Counted from the first letter of the stretch, positions 10,001 through 18,781 are shown. The stretch is 64,000 bases of DNA from Zobellia russellii (GCF_018728565.1 NZ_JACSOI010000003.1:558001-622000), one strand, 5' to 3'. Program-made: numbers and translations. The notes: generated by a model from the letters alone, not told the origin.

Positions 10001-11133
10001 ATTATGGCCATGTAGATCTTTTTATAGAAGTAAAAGAAGAGGAGGGGAAGGCTTTTTTAATGGTTGAAGTGAGTGATGACGGAATAGGAATTCCAAAAGA
10101 AAGTCAGCAGAAAATATTTTCGCGTTTTTATCAAGCACCCAATAGTTCCGGTCTTAATACGGGTTCAGGTATTGGCCTATCTTTGGTTAAGGCTTTGGCA
10201 GAATTGCATAAAGGCTCTATAACTGTGGAGAGCGAACTGAACAAAGGAAGTGTATTTACGTTAAAACTTCCTGTAAGCCGCAACGCATATGGAGATGATG
10301 AAGTTTTTGAATATGAGAAAAACCAGGTTACCGAAGATTCACCACAACTGATAACAGCCAAGAAAATTATACAGAGTACACATTTAAAAGAGCGTATTCT
10401 GATTATTGAGGACAATGCGGAACTACGGAATTATTTGGTGGATTTCCTATCGGACTATTATAAGGTCTTTGAAGCGGAAAATGGCGAAAAGGGATTGGAA
10501 GTTTGCCTAAACGTAAAACCTGCTATTTGCATAGCGGATATCATGATGCCGGTTAAGGACGGTTTGGAATTTTGTAAAGTATTGAAGAACGATGCGGATA
10601 TTAGTCATATTCCGGTTATTTTATTAACTGCCTTATCGGACAATGACGATAAAATAAACGGCTACAGCTCTGGCGCAGATGGCTATTTGGTAAAACCGTT
10701 TGATCCGGCTTTATTAAAAACACGAATTGAGAATATCATCAATTCAAGAAAAGAACTAAAAAGTAGATTTTCCGAGGAAATCGAAAGTCAGGTAAACACT
10801 TTAACACACTCGCCCATAGATCAATCTTTTATGGAAAATCTAACGGAACTGATTCACGAAAATATGGGCAATAGCCAGTTAAATACTTCTTTTCTGTGTA
10901 AATCATTGGGTATGAGCTCTTCAAAACTATACCGAAAAGTAAAAGAACTAACAGATTTGGCACCTAATGAATTTGTGCGAACAATTAGGTTGAAAAAATC
11001 GGCACAATTATTACGTACCAAAAAATACAACGTATCCGAAGTAACCACATTAATAGGGTTCAGCGATCCCTTATATTTTAGTCGCTGTTTTAAAAAACAA
11101 TTTGGGTATCCGCCCAGTCAGTTAATAAAATAG
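7096..11133 (+). CDS. Hybrid two-component system: periplasmic beta-propeller sensor, histidine kinase, receiver and AraC-type regulator
   Basis: 1345 aa from ATG 7096, chosen over the TTG at 7072 because it starts a clean signal peptide (MNYLLTCVFWLVFSLWGLYA). Order of domains: about 14 two-component-regulator propeller repeats (WFGT, LWIGT, VWVGT and similar, residues ~25-650), a Y_Y_Y domain (~690-765), one membrane segment (~772-792), HisKA with phospho-acceptor His843 in NISHELRTPL, HATPase (NLLSNALKFT, DDGIGIP), receiver with Asp1148 in IADIMMP, and a C-terminal AraC helix-turn-helix. Such single-protein regulators sense an oligosaccharide in the periplasm and switch on their own glycan locus, so this is the likely regulator of the susCD and hydrolase genes upstream. 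Confidence 0.96.
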   Translation: MNYLLTCVFWLVFSLWGLYAQSLKFEHYDDASGISHNSVRHIVQDNEGFLWFGTFSGLNRFDGYEFKSYTSATPALNTIPNDDITALEFDKEGNQLWIGTRDGLTLLDLNTYKFKVFLPDPNRTGSIQDKEIRSVHIDRLKRVWVGTRDKGLFLYDPKKESFSKVDLDGFTYVKEIFEDSTGRLWIGSYGNVGIARISLDNLGSIVQIKHYSLSDQNTNEPSPYLNFIYEDHKSDIFAGSRNGLYKLNTADDRFQNLFIEDSEVRDKLGPYFISVAKSSSGKYWLGTLGGILRVDQLEDVREQGYDWYFSELSDDDSLVDNLVSALYFDASGVLWVGTEEGLDKYDPYENQFKYNTSISRFIDNQIPRIRDFSKTYDNKIVVATRHNGLFISNGESYIPLYRTQEDISSMFSPDGKIFYCGLWNGKVLIFDYQKKTEKVIDVGFEHAPILAFEPMSNDEMVIASHGEGAVILDLNTNDVKSSYGNLLPGVDINSIKVSENGRIWFATQTGVFCYNRSSIKVKAYEAQSDDKVGLPHNNVSDIAIDETGKIWAATRKGLCYYDPALDDFSALEDIDGLKNRWITNLVSRKDGFLWLNMNNNNLGKYDITSQELKLYHTESGNRLDVFSTRGFYFADETHMYLGGKEGVISFSPKELSVNGYAPEPIITNIRVQNKAVEIGSVINGQEILKTDLNLNRSLVLENANKNFSLTFSSPSYVNGRQNRYSYILEGFDENWNTVDMRQRTVQYTNLFSGDYVFKVKAMNSHGVWSATSEYQIKILPPFWFTYKALFILLLILALAFYFIRKQIRERIVLKQQWLMEKVKRERDEKLNNEKLRFFTNISHELRTPLTLILGPAKQLMEDGKDSGNYFQQSRYNLIHQNANRLLNLVNQVLDFRRAQSGELRLKVTKTDILLYTQNTFRSFEELADDKKINFNLISEKEAIEGYVDRDKYDKMLYNLLSNALKFTHNYGHVDLFIEVKEEEGKAFLMVEVSDDGIGIPKESQQKIFSRFYQAPNSSGLNTGSGIGLSLVKALAELHKGSITVESELNKGSVFTLKLPVSRNAYGDDEVFEYEKNQVTEDSPQLITAKKIIQSTHLKERILIIEDNAELRNYLVDFLSDYYKVFEAENGEKGLEVCLNVKPAICIADIMMPVKDGLEFCKVLKNDADISHIPVILLTALSDNDDKINGYSSGADGYLVKPFDPALLKTRIENIINSRKELKSRFSEEIESQVNTLTHSPIDQSFMENLTELIHENMGNSQLNTSFLCKSLGMSSSKLYRKVKELTDLAPNEFVRTIRLKKSAQLLRTKKYNVSEVTTLIGFSDPLYFSRCFKKQFGYPPSQLIK

Positions 11134-11153
11134 ATTAGAAATAAGAGCAGGAT

Positions 11154-12284
11154 CTAGTAGGCTACATACTCCACAATCTCTAGGCCATAGCCCACAATAC
11201 CAACTCTTTTGGTTTGTGGCGAGTTTGATAGGATTCTCATTTTAGCAATATCCAAATCATGTAGAATTTGTGCCCCAATTCCAAAATCACGGGCATCCAT
11301 ATCAATTTTTGGTGCTTTTTGAATTCCTTTCTTTTGTAGCTCTTTTAACTCGGCCAACCGGGATAAAAGATTTAATGATTCTGAATCTTGATTTATAAAG
11401 ACAATAGCGCCTTTTCCTTCTTTATCTATCGCCTTGAACATATCTTCAAGTTTGGCATCTGGGTTATTGGTCAATGTTCCTAGAATATCATTGTTGACTA
11501 AAGTAGAGTTGATACGAGTCAAAACTTTCTCGGATTTGCTCCAGGCACCTTTGGTCAATGCGATATGTACGTGGTTATTGGTGGTCTGTTGATACGCTCG
11601 TAAACGAAACCTCCCAAAACGAGTGTCTATATCAAAATCTTCCTTTTTGGCTATAAGGCTGTCATGTTCCATTCTATAGGCAACCAAGTCTTCTATAGAA
11701 ACAATTTTTAAGTCAAACTTTTTAGCGACTTCTACCAATTGAGGAAGACGGGCCATACTACCATCTTCGTTCATGATTTCTACAATGTAACCTGCAGGTT
11801 GTAAACCTGCCAATCTAGCAAAATCAATAGCAGCTTCTGTGTGTCCTGTTCTTCTCAGGACACCACCTTCTCTAGCTACAAGTGGAAAAATGTGTCCGGG
11901 CCGAGCTAAGTCATGGGGTTTTGTGTTGTCATCGGTTAAGGCAAGTACGGTCTTGGCCCTGTCCGAAGCCGAAATACCAGTAGTAACTCCGCCACCACGT
12001 AAATCTACGGAAACGGTAAAAGCCGTTTCCATGGGGTCCGTATTGTTATTGACCATCATGTGCAGACCTAATTCTTTACATCTACCTTCGGTTAACGGGG
12101 CGCAGATAAGACCTCTACCGTGAGTGGCCATAAAGTTTACGGTTTCTGGTGTTGCCAGTTCTGCAGCGGCAAGAAAATCTCCTTCGTTCTCACGATTCTC
12201 GTCATCAACAACGATAATGACTTTTCCTTTTCTTATTTCTTCAATAGCTTCCTCAATAGTATTCAATTGAATTTTCTTTTCCAT
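11154..12284 (-). CDS. ribB: 3,4-dihydroxy-2-butanone 4-phosphate synthase with a degenerate GTP cyclohydrolase II domain
   Basis: 376 aa. Residues 1-205 are a complete RibB domain (DDENRENEGDF with acidic metal ligands, HGRGLICAPL, FTVSVD, ARPGHIFPL, RTGHTEAA), which makes 3,4-dihydroxy-2-butanone 4-phosphate from ribulose 5-phosphate for riboflavin synthesis. The C-terminal half has the RibA fold pattern, but the zinc cysteine cluster (normally SECLTGD...RCDCG) reads NSTLVNNDILGTLTNNPDA, with no Cys at all. GTP cyclohydrolase II activity is therefore unlikely, and ribA must be elsewhere. The gene is last in the ftsK-lolA-lptF/G-ribB run, 8 nt after the permease gene; no FMN riboswitch precedes it. 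Confidence 0.93.
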   Translation of the reverse strand: MEKKIQLNTIEEAIEEIRKGKVIIVVDDENRENEGDFLAAAELATPETVNFMATHGRGLICAPLTEGRCKELGLHMMVNNNTDPMETAFTVSVDLRGGGVTTGISASDRAKTVLALTDDNTKPHDLARPGHIFPLVAREGGVLRRTGHTEAAIDFARLAGLQPAGYIVEIMNEDGSMARLPQLVEVAKKFDLKIVSIEDLVAYRMEHDSLIAKKEDFDIDTRFGRFRLRAYQQTTNNHVHIALTKGAWSKSEKVLTRINSTLVNNDILGTLTNNPDAKLEDMFKAIDKEGKGAIVFINQDSESLNLLSRLAELKELQKKGIQKAPKIDMDARDFGIGAQILHDLDIAKMRILSNSPQTKRVGIVGYGLEIVEYVAY

Positions 12285-12292
12285 ATCGCTAT

Positions 12293-13867
12293 TTATTCTT
12301 CTTCAGTTTTGTCTTTTTTTGAAAAAAGTTTTTTGAAAAAGTCTATGACATTTCCAAAATTCATCATTCCTTGGTCTGCCGTAGCTTGTCTCGTTAGATA
12401 AACGCCTAAAGGTAGCATAACCATTGAAGATAGCCATGCTCCTATAATGGGGTGAATATTTCCTTTGTAACTATAATTTTCTGCAAAAACACCTAAAAAG
12501 TAATAGACAAGAAAAAGTAAAATGGCTATTACCATTGGTAGTCCTATACCTCCTTTACGAATAATAGCTCCCAAAGGAGCACCTACAAAGAATAGGATAA
12601 TACAGGAAAGGGCCAAGGCATATTTTTCGTGTAATGAAAAAATATGTCGCCTATGTATTTCATAACGCTTGTTCAATTCTTGTTTCTTTCCTTCAATGGA
12701 AGTCATAATGTTGGAAACCGAATTTTTGGCGGAGTTCATTACCTGTACCTTCTGCCAGTCTTTAAACAATGAAATGATTTCCTTAGGAGCCGTTTTCTCT
12801 TCAGACTTAATAACATTACTAGTTTGAGTAACTGAATCTATTTGGGCTGCTTCTTTATTTTGTACTGTGTTAGTATCAACCGCAGTTGTTGTCATAGACT
12901 TGCTAGAGGCTTCTTTTTGGCGCAACAGGTTCATTTTTTCCGTAGCAGCAGTATCTTTTGGGGAAAGCGGAATAAAACCGCCCATACGATATACAATGTT
13001 TTTTGAAAACGCTTGAACTATTCTCTTGTTATCCTTTTCAATGGAATCCATATCCTTAATCAATCGGGAAACATTTTTCATTTTCTCACGATTGGATACA
13101 TTCTCTTCTTCAAGATCTTGTTCCATTTCCGGAATTTCAATGTTCATCCGGTAAATTTCAAAATTACTTTTGGCAAAGGGATATTTTCTTTTTTCGGTGC
13201 TTTTCTTCTTATCCATGTCACGATAATAATGACCATCGCGCAGAACCAATTGAATAAGTTCCGAATCTTCACTACTGATAAGTTCGCCAGTTTTCGCTTT
13301 TATTACCGTACTGTTTACGTTAGTAGGCGTTTTTTGATGAATGATTACGTTTTTTAGAAAACGGTCTTTTTCACCATACTTTTCATCTACTTTGATGCTC
13401 ATACCCTCAAAGTCGCTAAACACCCCTTTTTCAATAGCTGCGGCAGGTTTAACCTTGGCTATATTACGCCGCATATTGTAGATTTTTTGTTCGGATGCAG
13501 GAATAACACTATTCGCAAAATAGAAGGTAACGCCGCCTAGACCTATCATAAAAATAATAAGACTGAGCATAGAACGCTGCAAAGAAATTCCAGAGGCTTT
13601 CATTGCGGCAAACTCATAATTCTCGGCCAAGGTACCAAACGTAAGTATTGATGCAAGAAGCACGGTAAGCGGGAGTACCTTTTCCGTTAAACTTGGCATC
13701 ATATAGAAGAAAAACTTCCCAATAATACCCATATCCAGACCTTTTCCGGCAAAGTCATCAATGAACAACCATATCGTCTGAAATATGAAGATGAACATCA
13801 ATATTACGAACGAACTCAAAAAATTATAAAGGAACCGCGATAATATATATCGGTCTAGAATTCTCAA
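12293..13867 (-). CDS. LptF/LptG family permease (lipopolysaccharide export, YjgP/YjgQ)
   Basis: 524 aa. N-terminal membrane segments (about residues 12-35, 55-80, 98-122) begin with the family signature MRILDRYILSRFL, and three more membrane segments close the protein (~420-500). The middle periplasmic part is longer than in E. coli and carries a charged, Ser/Thr-rich linker (~290-365), as is usual in Bacteroidota. LptF and LptG form the membrane part of the LptB2FG transporter that lifts lipopolysaccharide from the inner membrane; the sequence alone does not say which of the two this is. It lies 10 nt after lolA in a shared minus-strand run. Confidence 0.9.
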   Translation of the reverse strand: MRILDRYILSRFLYNFLSSFVILMFIFIFQTIWLFIDDFAGKGLDMGIIGKFFFYMMPSLTEKVLPLTVLLASILTFGTLAENYEFAAMKASGISLQRSMLSLIIFMIGLGGVTFYFANSVIPASEQKIYNMRRNIAKVKPAAAIEKGVFSDFEGMSIKVDEKYGEKDRFLKNVIIHQKTPTNVNSTVIKAKTGELISSEDSELIQLVLRDGHYYRDMDKKKSTEKRKYPFAKSNFEIYRMNIEIPEMEQDLEEENVSNREKMKNVSRLIKDMDSIEKDNKRIVQAFSKNIVYRMGGFIPLSPKDTAATEKMNLLRQKEASSKSMTTTAVDTNTVQNKEAAQIDSVTQTSNVIKSEEKTAPKEIISLFKDWQKVQVMNSAKNSVSNIMTSIEGKKQELNKRYEIHRRHIFSLHEKYALALSCIILFFVGAPLGAIIRKGGIGLPMVIAILLFLVYYFLGVFAENYSYKGNIHPIIGAWLSSMVMLPLGVYLTRQATADQGMMNFGNVIDFFKKLFSKKDKTEEE

Positions 13868-13877
13868 TGTGGTAATA

Positions 13878-14522
13878 TTAGTTTCTGACTATGTAGTACC
13901 CGTCGTTTTTGTACTTGGCCTCGTCAAAAGTAAATAAGGTTTTTGACAAAGGTCGATTAGTTTTGAAAGAATTAACGGTAATGGTCGTAGTGGTACCATT
14001 TTTACCGGTTTCTATCAGTTTGTAAATATGCTTTGTTTCCGCATCAATACCCAATAAAATGGTCTTTATTTCAGAATCTGTATCAATAGGGGTAAGCTTT
14101 ACATACTGTATTTTTCTTCCGTTTACGTTTTGAAGGATATCCATTTCGTAATTATGACCTTCTCTGTAGAAAGTTAACATTTTAGCCGGGGTCAATGCAC
14201 CCCCATCGTCAGATTTGTCTTCTATGGTCACTTCTTCGTTCTCTGGAATAATGGTATAGACTTTAGAGCCGTCATACAATAGTGTAGTGCCAAAGAAGTT
14301 ACCAATAAACTTATCTCCTTGTAAAGTAACTTCACCACGTGTTTCTTGATTTATACCTGCTTCTGAATTGTTAAGTACGTATTTAAAATCTACGTAAATA
14401 TTGTCATAGCTTTTAACCTTGGCGTATACATCTTCTAATAGGGCTTTTGCTTTTTCTGAATTTTGGGCAAAAGTTACGTTTGAAAGTAACACAAGGGTAA
14501 ATATTAGAATAATCTTTTTCAT
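13878..14522 (-). CDS. lolA: LolA-like outer-membrane lipoprotein carrier protein
   Basis: 214 aa with a cleavable signal peptide (MKKIILIFTLVLLSNVTFAQ). The mature protein begins with the LolA pattern (AKALLEDVYAKVKSYDNIYVDFKY) and carries the half-barrel strands GEVTLQGDKFIGNFFGTTLLYDGSKVYTIIPENEEV. LolA carries lipoproteins through the periplasm; members of this fold also act in related lipid traffic, so the exact cargo is inferred. It lies between ftsK and lptF/G (26 and 10 nt gaps), a gene order often seen in Flavobacteriia and consistent with one cell-envelope operon. Confidence 0.88.
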   Translation of the reverse strand: MKKIILIFTLVLLSNVTFAQNSEKAKALLEDVYAKVKSYDNIYVDFKYVLNNSEAGINQETRGEVTLQGDKFIGNFFGTTLLYDGSKVYTIIPENEEVTIEDKSDDGGALTPAKMLTFYREGHNYEMDILQNVNGRKIQYVKLTPIDTDSEIKTILLGIDAETKHIYKLIETGKNGTTTTITVNSFKTNRPLSKTLFTFDEAKYKNDGYYIVRN

Positions 14523-14548
14523 TTTACTGTTTAAGTTAAGAGTTTTAA

Positions 14549-16939
14549 TTAAGAGCGTTCGTTGCTCAGCAATTGATCAAGGGCTACAAGGTCAGGTACT
14601 AAAACCTGGCGCGCTTTACTTCCTTCAAAAGGACCTACAATTCCGGCCGCTTCCAACTGGTCTACGATACGACCTGCACGGTTGTAACCCAATTTCATTT
14701 TTCTTTGGATCAAAGATGCGGAACCTTGTTGCGCCGTAACAATTACTTCGGCGGCATCTCGGAAAAGGGCATCCCTGTCCGCTATATCAACATCAATACT
14801 TGTGCCAGAATCCTCGCCCGAATATTCTGGCAGTTCATGGGCATTTGGATAGGCGCGTTGCGAACCTATATATTCTGTTATTTTGGCTACTTCTGGGGTA
14901 TCTACAAAAGCACACTGAATACGGGTAACATCGTTTCCTTGTGTGTAGAGCATATCTCCACGACCAATAAGCTGATCAGCTCCTTGCGCATCCAAAATAG
15001 TTCTTGAATCTATTTTAGAGGTTACCCTAAACGCAATCCTGGCAGGGAAATTCGCTTTGATAATACCCGTTATAACGTTTACCGAAGGACGTTGCGTAGC
15101 AATGATCAAATGAATACCAATAGCCCGTGCCAATTGTGCAAGACGCGCAATAGGGGTTTCTACTTCTTTGCCCGCGGTCATGATCAAATCTGCAAATTCA
15201 TCTATAACCAACACAATGTACGGTAAGAATTTATGTCCGTCATTGGGGTTAAGCTTTCGGGCCTTGAATTTTACGTTGTACTCTTTTAAGTTACGTACTT
15301 GGGCATGCTTTAATAACTCGTATCGGTCATCCATCTCTATACAAAGGGAATTCAAGGTGTTGATAACCTTTGCATTATCCGTAATGATGGCTTCTTCAGA
15401 ATCTGGTAATTTCGCAAGAAAGTGCCTTTCTATCTTATTGTAGATGGAAAGTTCCACTTTTTTAGGATCTACCAATATAAACTTTACCTCGGCCGGATGC
15501 TTTTTGTAAAGAAGCGAGGTAAGCACCGCATTTAATCCAACGGATTTACCTTGACCTGTAGCACCAGCCATTAAAAGGTGGGGCATTTTTGCCAAGTCTA
15601 CAACAAAAGTTTCGTTGCTAATGGTTTTTCCAAAAGCAATGGGCAGTTCCATTTCCGCCTTTTGGAATTTACTGGAAGCTATAACCGAACGCATAGAAAC
15701 GATTGTCGCATTTTTGTTTGGCACTTCAATACCAATGGTTCCTTTTCCTGGAATAGGTGCAATAATACGTATACCCAGAGCAGCAAGCGAAAGGGCAATA
15801 TCATCTTCTAGGTTCTTAATCTTGGATATTCGTACACCGGCTTCGGGAACTATTTCGTAAAGGGTTACGGTTGGACCAATGGTAGCCTTGATTTGAGAAA
15901 TACCAATTTTGTAGTTCTTAAGGGTATCAACAATTTTATTTTTGTTTTCCTCAAGTTCTTCTTGATTTATGGTGATACCACCTGTTACACCGTGCTGGTC
16001 TAACAGTTCCATTGTGGGGAATTTATAGTTGCCCAATTCTAGGGTGGGGTCAAATTCACCAAAATCCTCCACTAGTTTATCCGCTATATTATCAGTTTCT
16101 TCTTGCTCTTCCACAATCTTCTCTACTTCCATAGAAAGTTCATCTGTGGTTTCTTCTTCTACAGGAACGGTAACTTCAAAATCATCTAAAGGTACCTCTT
16201 CCTTTTTTAAAGGCGGAATGTCTTTTTTATGGGTGTATGTGTCAAGTACTATTGGCTCTTCCTTTTCGGTCTTTTTAATGGATTCCTTTACGTCTCTAAC
16301 CGTATCGGATGCTTCTTTCGTTGTAGATTCCAATTCAGATTTTAAGGTTGATGTCTTTTTGCGGAAAAACTGGGCCATTCCTTCAGGAGTAAAATGGAAG
16401 AAACGCACTAATATGAATACCAGGCCAAAAAGAAGAATAAGTACCACACCTATATTACCTGTGTAATCCCTTAAAAAGTCGTTCATTTCATAGCCTACAA
16501 GTCCGCCCAATAAGGGTTTGGTGTCTGCTAGAAAACCTAGGGCAATAGATATCCAAATCATAAAGACAAGACCCCATATCCATTTTTTAAGAAGCCCTTT
16601 TTTCTCCAAGCTTAAGAACAGGTGTAGCCCCGTAATACAAACTAAGACTGTTAGGATAATAGAAGCCACACCAAAACCTTTGTAAACAAAAAAGTGGCTT
16701 ACACTGGCCCCAAACTTATTGAGCAGGTTTTTGGCTTGTTCGTTTCTATTGGCAAATTCTGATAATAGGCTTTGGTCATCCTGCCAAGTGAAATAAAAGG
16801 ACACAAATGAGAAAAATAGTGCCATACTGAAAAGTATCAGTAGGCTCCCTAAAATAATCTTGTTCTTTTTGGATACCTTAAGACTAACCTTCTTGGTGGG
16901 CGTCTTTTTTTTGGTTGTCGTTGTTTTCTTTTTGGCCAT
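14549..16939 (-). CDS. ftsK: DNA translocase FtsK/SpoIIIE
   Basis: 796 aa. A basic N-terminus (Lys/Thr-rich, residues 1-28) is followed by four membrane segments (about 28-50, 78-102, 115-135, 150-180), an acidic linker (~195-300), the FtsK alpha/beta motor with Walker A GATGQGKS (Lys465) and Walker B VLVIDEFADL, and a C-terminal gamma winged-helix domain (ASLIQRKMKLGYNRAGRIVDQLEAAGIVGP) that reads KOPS-type sites. FtsK pumps chromosomal DNA through the division septum and activates XerCD resolution. It is the first gene of the minus-strand run and has a good promoter match just upstream. Confidence 0.97.
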   Translation of the reverse strand: MAKKKTTTTKKKTPTKKVSLKVSKKNKIILGSLLILFSMALFFSFVSFYFTWQDDQSLLSEFANRNEQAKNLLNKFGASVSHFFVYKGFGVASIILTVLVCITGLHLFLSLEKKGLLKKWIWGLVFMIWISIALGFLADTKPLLGGLVGYEMNDFLRDYTGNIGVVLILLFGLVFILVRFFHFTPEGMAQFFRKKTSTLKSELESTTKEASDTVRDVKESIKKTEKEEPIVLDTYTHKKDIPPLKKEEVPLDDFEVTVPVEEETTDELSMEVEKIVEEQEETDNIADKLVEDFGEFDPTLELGNYKFPTMELLDQHGVTGGITINQEELEENKNKIVDTLKNYKIGISQIKATIGPTVTLYEIVPEAGVRISKIKNLEDDIALSLAALGIRIIAPIPGKGTIGIEVPNKNATIVSMRSVIASSKFQKAEMELPIAFGKTISNETFVVDLAKMPHLLMAGATGQGKSVGLNAVLTSLLYKKHPAEVKFILVDPKKVELSIYNKIERHFLAKLPDSEEAIITDNAKVINTLNSLCIEMDDRYELLKHAQVRNLKEYNVKFKARKLNPNDGHKFLPYIVLVIDEFADLIMTAGKEVETPIARLAQLARAIGIHLIIATQRPSVNVITGIIKANFPARIAFRVTSKIDSRTILDAQGADQLIGRGDMLYTQGNDVTRIQCAFVDTPEVAKITEYIGSQRAYPNAHELPEYSGEDSGTSIDVDIADRDALFRDAAEVIVTAQQGSASLIQRKMKLGYNRAGRIVDQLEAAGIVGPFEGSKARQVLVPDLVALDQLLSNERS

Positions 16940-16959
16940 TACTTTTTTTCCACTGGATG

Positions 16960-16987
16960 CAAAAATACGTATTACGAAGTTTTCAAA
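16960..16987 (-). promoter_or_regulatory. Bacteroidota-type promoter of ftsK
   Basis: On the minus strand TTTG (16987-16984), a 16-nt spacer and TATTTTTG (16967-16960) match the TTTG / TAnnTTTG pattern of the Bacteroidota primary sigma factor. The predicted start would leave a 5' leader of about 15 nt before the ftsK ATG. Confidence 0.6.
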
Positions 16988-17480
16988 GTAGGGATTGTGA
17001 AAAGTCTTTTCGTTTTTATAAAGTACATACTCCCTAAAAGGGGGTTATGGTTTTTTTGATACTTGATTTTTCGCCCTTGAAAGCCCTAATGAAAACTGCT
17101 TTCCGTATGCTATTGAACATAGCTTTTTACTATCTAATTTGTCCTTTTTTGTTTTTAACGGGTTTTTCTGGATTATGTTGTTCTGTGGGGTCTTATCGAT
17201 AACCTGCAGAGTCTTAATCTACTTAATTACTGATTTTTGTAGCAACAAATTTTATAAGGCCGTTTGATTGGGGATAGGGTAGGAAAATACGAGATTTAAA
17301 ATTTTTGAAACATCATTTTGGAATCATAGGTAGCTAGCTACAGCGATGAAAATATTTGTTGGAGGAATGGTTTTTGGCTGATTTGGGAGTCTTCCGTTTA
17401 ATACAGGTGTGTGATGGGTTTGGTATTGTAACATGGAAAATTGCAACCAAACAGAATTGTAAATGCAGATGAAATAGGGA
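16988..17480. other. About 500-bp stretch without a recognised gene
   Basis: Between the ftsK promoter and the 3' end of the diacylglycerol kinase gene. Only short, unsupported reading frames are present (a minus-strand frame at 17324-17539 overlaps the kinase 3' end and has no domain). No tRNA, clear hairpin terminator or repeat was recognised. An unannotated small RNA cannot be excluded. Confidence 0.5.
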
Positions 17481-17849
17481 CTAAAATACTTTTGGGATAT
17501 AGATAATACAGCCAACAATAATTGCTCCAATGGATACAAGCATTACGGCGCCAGCGGCTACATCTTTAATAAAACCGATTCTTTCATCAAAATCCGGATG
17601 AATAAAATCACACAATTTCTCTATGGCCGTATTGGCCCCTTCAATGCCTACGACCATAGAAATGGCAAAGACTTGAAAAATCCATTCCGTAGCAGAGATT
17701 TCGTAATAAAATCCGGCAATAGTAACGGCAATGGCCAAAAATACCTGGATTTTTATACTGGCCTCCGTCCTAACTAAAAGAAGGGCTCCACGCAAAGCGA
17801 AGCCCACACTTTTTATTCTGTTTACTGCAAACGACTCTTCTTTAGGCAT
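17481..17849 (-). CDS. dgkA: Diacylglycerol/undecaprenol kinase family membrane protein
   Basis: 122 aa, the family length. The N-terminal amphipathic helix (NRIKSVGFALRGALLLVRTEASIKI) precedes three membrane helices; the signature EGANTAIEKLCDFIHPDFDERIGFIKDVAAGAV carries the catalytic Glu and the metal-binding Asn/Glu. Gram-negative members phosphorylate diacylglycerol, Gram-positive ones undecaprenol; which applies here is not decidable by eye. Its start overlaps the stop of the upstream thiol peroxidase gene by 8 nt, so the two are probably translated from one message. Confidence 0.93.
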   Translation of the reverse strand: MPKEESFAVNRIKSVGFALRGALLLVRTEASIKIQVFLAIAVTIAGFYYEISATEWIFQVFAISMVVGIEGANTAIEKLCDFIHPDFDERIGFIKDVAAGAVMLVSIGAIIVGCIIYIPKVF

Positions 17850-18348
17850 CGGCTAAAGCTTCAAGAGCCGCTTTGTAGTTGGGCTCATCTACTGTTTCGG
17901 TAACTTGTTCCGTATGAATTACTTCACCGGACTCATTAAGTACCACTACCGATCTAGATAATAAAGAGGCTAGGGGGCCATCGGAGAAGGCAACTCCGTA
18001 GTCTTTACCAAAACTTCCGTCACGGAAATCAGATAACATTTCTACATTCTTAATACCCTCAGCGCCACAAAAACGGGCTTGGGCAAAAGGTAAGTCTTTG
18101 GACACGCATAGAACTACGGTATTGTCCAGTTCGGCAGCTTCTTGGTTGAACTGTCTAACGGACTGGGCACAAGTACCCGTGTCTACACTAGGAAAAATAT
18201 TTAAAACCACTCTTTTTCCGGAGTAGTCAGAAAGAGATGCAGGTGAAAGGTCGCTTTTTGTTAATGTAAAGCTAGGAGCTTTGCTTCCGTTTGCAGGAAG
18301 ATTTCCTAAAGTATGTATTTCGTTTCCTTTTAAGGTTACTGTTGCCAT
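17842..18348 (-). CDS. tpx: Thiol peroxidase (2-Cys peroxiredoxin, Tpx type)
   Basis: 168 aa, matching the usual Tpx length. The peroxidatic Cys60 lies in SVDTGTCAQSVRQFN and the resolving Cys94 in AQARFCGAEG, the same positions within one residue as the E. coli enzyme. It reduces hydroperoxides at the expense of thioredoxin; two thioredoxin-system genes lie nearby on the same strand (18762-19813), but a terminator-like hairpin at 18444-18500 separates them. The gene is followed by an overlapping dgkA. Confidence 0.96.
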   Translation of the reverse strand: MATVTLKGNEIHTLGNLPANGSKAPSFTLTKSDLSPASLSDYSGKRVVLNIFPSVDTGTCAQSVRQFNQEAAELDNTVVLCVSKDLPFAQARFCGAEGIKNVEMLSDFRDGSFGKDYGVAFSDGPLASLLSRSVVVLNESGEVIHTEQVTETVDEPNYKAALEALADA

Positions 18349-18443
18349 GATATTTTCTATTTAGATTCGCTGTGAAAATATAAAATTATAGCTAATTAAA
18401 GGTGCTGCATATGATAAATGTGGTTTATGAAAACGTATAAAAT

Positions 18444-18500
18444 GAAAAAAGTGAAACAACTTAATTGATTCGTTTAAAAAATCAATAGTTACTTCACTTT
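18444..18500 (-). terminator. Terminator of the thioredoxin-DUF6952 unit
   Basis: Outer arms 18448-18455 and 18493-18500 (8 bp) enclose an inner stem 465-470/480-485; on the minus strand the stem is followed by a run of six T (complement of 18445-18450). It lies 24 nt beyond the DUF6952 stop. Confidence 0.6.
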
Positions 18501-18523
18501 AAATCGTTGTAAAATGGGGTGTT

Positions 18524-18781
18524 CTATTTGTCTATAGAGCCCATTACACGTTGCATAAATTCGTTCAAGGCTTCCTTCTGCGGTTTACCTGCTTTAATAC
18601 CTTTCTGTACCTCAAGAGCGCCGTACATATTAGATATAAGTTCACCAATAACATCAAGTTCCTCGTCCTTTAGAGAAGGCACTTCGGTCAATGCTTCTAA
18701 GGTCTCAATGGTTTCAATAACAAAATCCTCATCGTTCTCTTCAATGAAATTTGTTAAGTGCTTAATTACTGGAAGCTTCAC
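18524..18781 (-). CDS. Small helical protein, DUF6952-like, coupled to thioredoxin
   Basis: 85 aa, acidic, predicted all-helical, without signal or membrane segment (MKLPVIKHLTNFIEENDEDF at the start). It resembles the family I know as DUF6952, which is common in Bacteroidota and has no assigned function. It overlaps the end of the thioredoxin-like gene by 20 nt, so production is very likely coupled, and the arrangement suggests a partner or regulator of that protein or of the peroxiredoxin further upstream. Family naming is from memory. Confidence 0.75.
   Translation of the reverse strand: MKLPVIKHLTNFIEENDEDFVIETIETLEALTEVPSLKDEELDVIGELISNMYGALEVQKGIKAGKPQKEALNEFMQRVMGSIDK

Noticed and set aside
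11154-12284. Bifunctional RibBA
   Set aside because: The zinc cysteines of GTP cyclohydrolase II are absent.
12285-12400. FMN riboswitch before ribB
   Set aside because: The upstream sequence is coding for the LptF/G permease up to 8 nt before ribB, and no RFN element is visible.
16029-16466. 145-codon plus-strand frame inside ftsK
   Set aside because: Ser-rich antisense of the acidic FtsK linker; no domain and no promoter.
17324-17539. 71-codon minus-strand frame near dgkA
   Set aside because: It overlaps the dgkA 3' end in another frame and has no recognisable pattern.
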